Assembly (NCBI GenBank): GCA_003024985.2
Contig: PXIH01S0035525.1
Direction: 5' to 3' (one strand)
DNA length: 13,147 nt
From: Euperipatoides rowelli
Lineage: Eukaryota > Onychophora > Udeonychophora > Euonychophora > Peripatopsidae
The position numbers and the translations under genes were made by a program. Shown one piece after another: positions 8,329-13,147 of this stretch (position 1 is its first letter; each line of letters begins with the position of its first letter). Under the pieces are notes generated by a model, which was not told where the DNA came from, did no database searches, and saw nothing but the letters and a program-made list of their open reading frames with translations.

Positions 8329-9290
8329 TCAAATCAGATCTTGTGGCATAGAAGGTTGGGACATTTAAATAGAGTAAGTATGAGACTTTTAAGGGATTCA
8401 TTGGCTACTGGTGTGAATTTTAATGAAAATCCAGAACAAGAAAATTGTATTCCATGTTTAGAAGGAAAGATGACAAGGAAGCCATTTCCAAAAGTCCAAG
8501 AGACATGCTAAAGAGAAGTTAGAATTACTTCACTTGGATGTATGTGGTCCATTTCAAATTAAATCATATGGAGGGGCAAGGTATTTCCTTGGTATACTTT
8601 CTGTATAAAATTACGGAAAGTATTCATCAGATTTTTAGAAAAGAAGGATGAAGTAAGAAATCATTTTGAAGATTTCAAAAGTATGATTGAAAACCAAGCA
8701 TTTTTAAAAATTACAAAATTACGGTCTGACAACAGTGATAAGTTTTGTAGTAAATATTTTGAGGATATGGTAAAGAAAAAAGGGATTAAACATGAATTGA
8801 GTATTCCTTATACTCCCGAACAGAATGGTGTGACGGAGAGACTCAACACATCTGTCTTAGAGAAGGTCAGATGTATGCTTTTGGATACAGCTTGTGACAA
8901 ACGTGTGTGGACTGAAGTGGCAAACATGGCTGCTTACTTACTCAACAGGTCACCACACAAGAAAATTCTTGGAAAATACCAGAAGAATTATGGGCAGGTG
9001 AAATAGTTGGTTTGAGTCATTTAAAGGTATTTGTTTGTCCAGCCTATGTGAGAATACCTGAAAATAAAAGTTCAAAATTGGATCCCACAAGTGAGATGTG
9101 TATCTTTGTTGGCTACTCAGAGGATAGTAGAGCTTATAGACTGCTAAAGAAGGATCAACCAACAGAAGTTGTCCGAGCACGAGATGTAGTGTTTTTAGAA
9201 AATAAATTAACCCAATCAGATAAGTTGTGTCAAGATTCCAAGCAAACCAAAGCATTTTGTTGTCAGAATTACTTGAAGATATGACACCAA
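8329..9290 (+). pseudogene. int: copia integrase pseudogene (pre-integrase zinc finger and catalytic core)
   Basis: Integrase inserts the cDNA into the genome. The HHCC zinc-binding part is LWHRRLGHLN (8341-8370) with C-x2-C at 8446-8457. After a frame change near 8503 the core begins LDVCGP, with the first catalytic Asp at 8537-8539. A stop (8606-8608) and a frame change precede LRSDN, with the second Asp at 8728-8730. The catalytic Glu lies in YTPEQNGVTER at 8836-8838. The last two are separated by 35 residues, the canonical D,D35E spacing, so the catalytic triad survives while the frame does not. Another shift near 8972 leads to the SHLKVFVCPAYVRIPE and FVGYSEDSRAYRL block that follows copia cores (9012-9135). 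A further shift lies near 9280. Confidence 0.88.
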
Positions 9291-10335
9291 TGAAGTTCAG
9301 GCAGCTCAACATGATGAAGTTCATCGGGCTGAAGATAATTGTAATCAAGAAAAAATGTTCCACGCTGATGTCCCTAACAGTTGTGAGGGTTTAGAGCCGC
9401 AGCCACCTGCAGCTGATGGAGTACAACGGCGAAGACATCCTACAGGGATCGAGAACCAAAATTATATCCTGACTATATGCTTTATCAGGTGATTAGTGAT
9501 CCTTTAGAACCTACTTCATATGAAGAAGCAATGGCTAGTCCTGACAGAGGACATTGGGAACAAGCAATAAAAGAAGAAATTAATTAATTTGATGAAAATG
9601 AAGCATGGTATTTGGTTGAAATACCAGCTGAACAAATTGTGATAAAATCAAAATGGGTTTTTAAAATCAAGAGGGATGCAGAGGGAAATATTGCTTAGCA
9701 TAGAGCAAGATTGGTAGCAAAGGGATGTAGTCAGCATTATGAAATTGATTAGGCCTATAGTGAAACGTTTGCCCCTGTAGTGAGATATCCTTCCATTAGA
9801 TTATTGTTTTCATTAGGAGCCAAATTGGATTTATAGATAAACCATCTTAATGTGTGTACTGCTTTTCTAAATGGATCAATTCAAGAAAAAATCTATATGG
9901 AGATACCAGAAGGCCTTGCGATAAAAGATACAAACAAAGTATGTGAATTGCAACGTGCCATATATGGGCTAAAACAGGCCGCAAAAAAGTGTAATTTAAA
10001 GGTAACAAAAATATTGATTGAATTGGGTTTTAAACAATCATTATATGAACCTTGTATTTTCTATAAAACTGTAAATGAGTCTTGTATTCATAGCTCTATA
10101 TTAGGAGGATTTCTTTTTATTTTATAATGACAATATTGAGGCAGGCAAATTAAAAAGTGCTTTGCAACATTTTAAAATGAAGGATCTAGGTTATATTAAA
10201 AAATGTCTAGGAATTGAAGTAGAAAGAAACAGAGATATAAAAAAATAAAACTTACTTAAAAGCATTATGTGCATTAAGTATTAAGAAAATTTCAAATGTT
10301 GGATGCTAAACCCATTGGAAATCCCATGCAACCAA
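9291..10335 (+). pseudogene. RT: copia reverse transcriptase pseudogene
   Basis: RT copies the element RNA into DNA. After a linker ending in an RRR-HP block and a shift near 9449, one long frame carries SYEEAMASPDRGHWEQAIKE, then KSKWVFKIKRDAEGNI, RARLVAKG, ETFAPVVRYPSIR, TAFLNGSIQEKIYMEIPEGL and IYGLKQA, the standard copia RT block order. Stops interrupt it at 9585, 9696, 9750 and 9834. The motif-A Asp (consensus D-V-x-T-A-F-L) is Asn here (9849-9851). After a frameshift near 10086 the YVDD box reads Tyr, stop, Glu, Asp (10099-10110). So both metal-binding motifs are damaged. The tail FKMKDLG and LGIEVER identify the thumb region, followed by a frame change near 10242 and stops at 10257 and 10275. 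Confidence 0.9.
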
Positions 10336-11015
10336 ATACCTGTTATTTCAAACAATTGTAATGTTCCTTATCAGAGTGCAATAGGATCTTTAATGTATCT
10401 TGCAGTATGTACTAGACCTGANATAGCCTTTTCAGTTACCAGTCTTAGTCAATTTAATGGGTGTTATACCAANGAACATTGGCAAGCAGTTAAGCGAGTA
10501 ATGAGGTACCTAAAGGGAAGCATGGAAAGGGTTTACTAATTAGGATTATGGTTTAGATCTGCAAAATTTCTCAGATGCTGACTGGAGGAATGAAGCTGAT
10601 AGACATTCGTTTAGTGGTTTTGTTTTCAAATTGACAGAGGGAGCAGTTTCATGGAAATGTAAAAAAAAAAAAAAACTGTACCTTATCTTTGACAGGCTGA
10701 ATATGTCTCTTTTTCAGAGGCATTTAAAGAAGCAATCTACTTATAAAGATTTTTGAGTGAACTAATTGGCAAACAAGAACCAATTAAATTGTTTTGTGAC
10801 AATCAAAGTGCCATTAAGATTGCAAATAATCCTGTATGCCAAGATCAAATAAAGCATAACAGTATTCGATAACATTCTATTAGAGAATTGATTGAAAAAA
10901 ACAATAAAATGTTGTTTTTTATTTGCCTACTGTTGAAATGGTTGCAGATGGTTGTACCAAAGGACTTAATGGACCAAAACCCAAATTGTTTGCTAAATAT
11001 GTTGGTGTATATTAA
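10336..11015 (+). pseudogene. RNH: copia RNase H pseudogene and polyprotein C-terminus
   Basis: RNase H degrades the RNA strand during reverse transcription. The connection segment has PYQSAIGSLMYLAVCTRP and HWQAVKRVMRYLKG (10363-10518, with N at 10422 and 10473). After frame changes near 10337 and 10540 the first catalytic Asp lies in FSDADW (10574-10576). A 15-A run (10661-10675) carries another frame shift. The catalytic Glu is kept in QAEY (10693-10704) and the next Asp in FCDNQSA. Stops lie at 10690, 10744 and 10870. A last frame change near 10918 leads to LPTVEMVADGCTKGL and the natural stop at 11013-11015, 50 bases before the 3' LTR. Confidence 0.88.
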
Positions 11016-11056
11016 AATTTGTAAACTTTGTAAATTTTTTTTTTGAATGATTGTTT

Positions 11057-11065
11057 AAGGGGGAA
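11057..11065 (+). other. polypurine tract
   Basis: aagggggaa lies immediately before the 3' LTR, the position of the plus-strand primer in LTR retrotransposons. Confidence 0.75.
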
Positions 11066-11315
11066 TGTAGGCAATATTAAAACAAGTTAATATAAACAAT
11101 CATTTTGTTGTTTTAAGAGTTATCGTGCTGAACGATAAAGTTATGAGATTTATGACGTAGTTTTTTATTATTATTATTATTAATATTATTCATTATCGCT
11201 AAATATGAGAAGCGTTACGGTATGTAATTATTAGTTTGTTTATTTTAAATAATAAAAGCATATTTTGAATTCCTTAACAAGTTCCTTTTAGTTTTTCCAC
11301 TGCAAAAATGCTACA
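11066..11315 (+). repeat. 3' LTR of the copia element
   Basis: This 250-bp LTR begins tgtag and ends ctaca, a perfect 5-bp terminal inverted repeat. The 5' LTR has tgttg instead. It carries an expanded tattattattatt tract starting at about 11166 where the 5' LTR has a T-run. It is more CpG-rich at four aligned sites. It is followed by ctact (11316-11320), the right copy of the target duplication. Confidence 0.92.
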
Positions 11316-11320
11316 CTACT
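11316..11320. other. target-site duplication, right copy (ctact)
   Basis: These bases pair with ctaat at 6726-6730 with one mismatch. They lie directly after the ctaca end of the 3' LTR. Confidence 0.65.
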
Positions 11321-12120
11321 TACAATAAATATGATGATCTACACTACAGGCAGCAGGCATAAATGATTAAAGATAATACTGACATTGGAATATTTACAGA
11401 AATGTGGATCAGACCTAATGATACAAATACTTTTGAAATTAATAATTATAAGGAGATTCATCGTATGAGAAACCGACAAGATAAAAAATGGGTGGAGGTG
11501 TTACTGTTTTCTTAAAAAAACATCATTTCAATATTATCTACAAATACACCAAATATTGAAGAAGTAGAAGCAATTACCGTAATGTTTCGAACTAACTACA
11601 TGCCTAAAAATATACCATGGATGACTATTATTGTTGTGTCCCCCCTCAGTGTAGGGAGACGGACTACGTTTAAGGAAAATAACATCTTTAATCTATCATT
11701 AGAAATAATAACAGAATGTAACAAGTGTTCTAAATATAGGCTAACTAACTATATAGATCTATAGCAAGTGGGAACGTGCTCCAATACATATCAATTATAA
11801 TATTATATTTGCCTCCCAGTAATACTTTCGTGAATCAATTAATTTGAATACATAAAATGGAAATTGACAGATTTTTAACCTTAAATGTTAATTGTCACAT
11901 ATTTATTAAAGGGGATTTTAATGATCTTAAAACCCTTGGTTTTAAAAAAAATAATGGTTTTAAACAAATAATTAATGCTTCAACAAGAAATAAAAACTAT
12001 TGAATAATTGTTTTTATAATGAATCTTTGTCTTTCTATGTTGGAATTAATGCACCAATAGCCACTTCAGACCATAACTTAGTTATAGTATAACCAATACA
12101 ACCTTATAGTAAAAATGATG
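11321..12120 (+). pseudogene. LINE APE-type endonuclease domain, broken
   Basis: The endonuclease nicks the target for LINE insertion. After a stop at 11360-11362 the frame reads DIGIFTEMW (11381-11407), matching the DI..xTExW motif whose Glu is catalytic. A shift in the A-run at about 11482-11488 leads to GGGV (11491-11502). A further frame carries 11525-11763, which encodes EEVEAITV and a beta-strand-like continuation. GDFN (11911-11922) and SDH (12066-12074), the Asp/Asn and His catalytic motifs of APE nucleases, appear in two other frames. Motif order and spacing fit a CR1/Jockey-type non-LTR element. No RT motif was found downstream within the window. This is the continuation of the piece at 6635-6730. 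Confidence 0.75.
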
Positions 12121-12403
12121 AAAGTGAGGTAGTGTTGTAGAGAACCAGAAGAAGATCTTGCTATCATGATTTTGGTAGGCAGATTTCTTTGTAGCCTACA
12201 ATTGGTCACAACTATATTCAATTTGCAATGTAAATGAGGCAACCCCAGGATACTTTAATAAAATTGTAAAGGATACTTATGAAAGTAGCTTCCGTACCAT
12301 TCAAAAAATAATTAATGGAAGTAATAAGAGTTGGTTCAGTCATGAAATAAGGGATTTGATTCAAACAAGAAATAACTTTTACAAAGAGAATCCTATATAC
12401 TAA
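12121..12403 (+). pseudogene. LINE inter-domain linker, open segment
   Basis: The frame 12179-12403 is open and follows the endonuclease in the expected place. It encodes YFNKIVKDTYESSF, then SWFSHEIRDLIQTRNNFYKEN, matching the region between endonuclease and RT in CR1/Jockey-like LINEs (a W-[FIL]-T/S-x-E-I motif, then a basic RN and an aromatic). It stops at taa (12401-12403), after which similarity is lost. The element is therefore truncated or disrupted there. Confidence 0.6.
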
Positions 12404-13050
12404 TTGGAATAGCATGTTCCCAATCCAGTAACAGCGCCATCTAATGGGCTTAATCAAAACTTTTTTTTTTTTCTCTTAGATCACTGTGATAAAAAAAAAA
12501 GTTTACCAGGCTTTTAAAAGATTGGCGCAGGTACTATTTTTAGAAACTTTAAGTGGTGTTTCCTCTTACATAAAAAGGGATTAAACAAAAAGAAAAATGT
12601 TGATGCCCGTGTAACGAGCTTATTTGTTAGTAATAATGAAGAGGTTAGGATCCTAACAACAAAAATTTAAAAATTAATCAAAACAGCTAAAGAAAAGGAT
12701 TTTCTTAGGAAAATGAATACTATTGCACATGGTTCTAAAGAGTATATATAAATTGATTAGTTCTAGTGTGGGAAATTCAACATTTCATAATGAGGTTTGT
12801 TTTCCTGTGAAAAGTAAATTGCAATCTACAATGGAGATTTTTGAATTCTATAAGAACTTAACTAATTCTCATTCAGAGTTTGATGAAAAAGTTGTGCACT
12901 TAGATTTGAATAAATCTTGTATTATCTAAAGTTACACAATGGTGGATTTTCAATAAAAAGAAAGGTATCAAAGAAAACTCAACAATAGCTCCAGATCTAA
13001 TATTGAACTTTATTTTTAAAGAATATGCATTGGATTAAGTGAACCGGTGA
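12404..13050. other. unclassified AT-rich tail with one unrecognised open segment
   Basis: The frame 12723-12929 (plus) encodes about 68 residues including SIYKLISSSVGNSTFHNEV and FEFYKNLTNS. I recognise no domain. By position it could be a decayed part of the same LINE before its RT, or chance. T and A runs at about 12461-12472 and 12491-12500 flank a short block that may be an inserted piece. No catalytic motif of reverse transcriptase is visible. Confidence 0.35.
12433..12443 (-). promoter_or_regulatory. CTCF-like motif 1
   Basis: agcgccatcta reads on the minus strand as TAGATGGCGCT, which fits the insect CTCF core YAGRTGGCGC. Sequence match only. Confidence 0.3.
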
Positions 13051-13090
13051 CCTATCTAGTTTGAAGAGCGCCATCTAGTTTGAAAGAAGC
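13051..13090. repeat. 20-bp tandem duplication containing CTCF-like motif 2
   Basis: Two adjacent 20-base units both contain atctagtttgaa (starting at 13054 and 13073). At their junction lies agcgccatcta (13067-13077), the same 11-mer as at 12433, in the same orientation. Confidence 0.5.
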
Positions 13091-13147
13091 TACACGTGTT
13101 TGTTTTCCAGTCCGATGTTTTGGCTAAGTATTCTTTAATTATTTTAT

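Larger units (their letters stand above)
6731..11315 (+). mobile_element. Ty1/copia LTR retrotransposon, near full-length, inactivated
   Basis: The element is 4585 bp. It has two LTRs of about 250 bp, a primer-binding site, a polypurine tract, and remnants of gag, protease, integrase, RT and RNase H in copia order (integrase before RT). I trace one ancestral polyprotein frame through about 14 frame changes, many at A or T runs, and about 15 in-frame stops. Both LTRs are complete and differ at about a dozen substitutions plus a few indels, so the insertion is not recent. The plus-strand element lies within a plus-strand LINE fragment. Its size and short LTRs fit animal copia clades such as GalEa, but the clade needs an RT tree. 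Nine of the window's single-base N positions fall inside it. Confidence 0.93.

Noticed and set aside
8950-9363. Minus-strand frame of 137 codons
   Set aside because: It is antisense to the integrase C-terminal block, whose plus-strand motifs are clear.
7115-10872. Alternative genetic code with stop codons read as amino acids
   Set aside because: TAA, TAG and TGA stand in for different expected residues and occur together with many frameshifts, so decay explains them better.
12218-12457. Minus-strand frame of 79 codons
   Set aside because: It is antisense to the LINE linker and has no recognisable domain.
1-13147. Intact host protein-coding gene or bacterial operon
   Set aside because: No long conserved frame, no convincing exon set and no ribosome binding sites; all recognisable coding remnants belong to transposable elements.

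Overview
The window is AT-rich, intron-less-looking nuclear DNA of an invertebrate animal. It is built almost entirely from decayed transposable elements and tandem repeats. I see no intact host gene. The animal assignment rests on an animal-type Ty1/copia element with a half-tRNA primer site, an APE-endonuclease LINE, hAT-like termini and a CpG-poor background with scattered single N calls. A crustacean or other arthropod is a reasonable guess but is not shown by the sequence.

Layout. Positions 1-94 are the right end of a hAT-like DNA transposon. Positions 95-1133 are AT-rich spacer with a T/G-rich low-complexity patch. Positions 1134-2023 are a non-coding element of about 0.9 kb bounded by 27-bp inverted repeats, with a second diverged inverted repeat nested inside. 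From about 2450 to 4730 lies a repeat complex: two diverged copies of a dispersed repeat (2449-2597 and 3772-4072, the second carrying four tandem units of about 49 bp), two inverted fragments of the same unit, a compact 50-nt hairpin, a GGAC/GACA microsatellite, and an array of about 18 units with a 33-bp period (4135-4726). Positions 4727-6465 are AT-rich with nothing I recognise as a gene. Positions 6470-6632 are a GC/CpG-rich, foldable islet that may be a tRNA-derived SINE.

The right half is a nested insertion. A LINE fragment (about 6635-6730 and 11321-12403) was split by a Ty1/copia retrotransposon (6731-11315, 4585 bp). That element has two LTRs of about 250 bp, a 5-bp near-perfect target duplication, a primer-binding site resembling the complement of the initiator tRNA-Met anticodon half, and a polypurine tract. 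Its gag-protease-integrase-RT-RNase H order identifies it as copia. The polyprotein is dead: I count about 14 frame changes and about 15 in-frame stops, and both RT catalytic motifs are damaged. The LINE reading frame is exactly in register across the removed element, which supports the insertion history.

The last 750 bases (12404-13147) hold one unrecognised open stretch and two copies of a CTCF-like motif.
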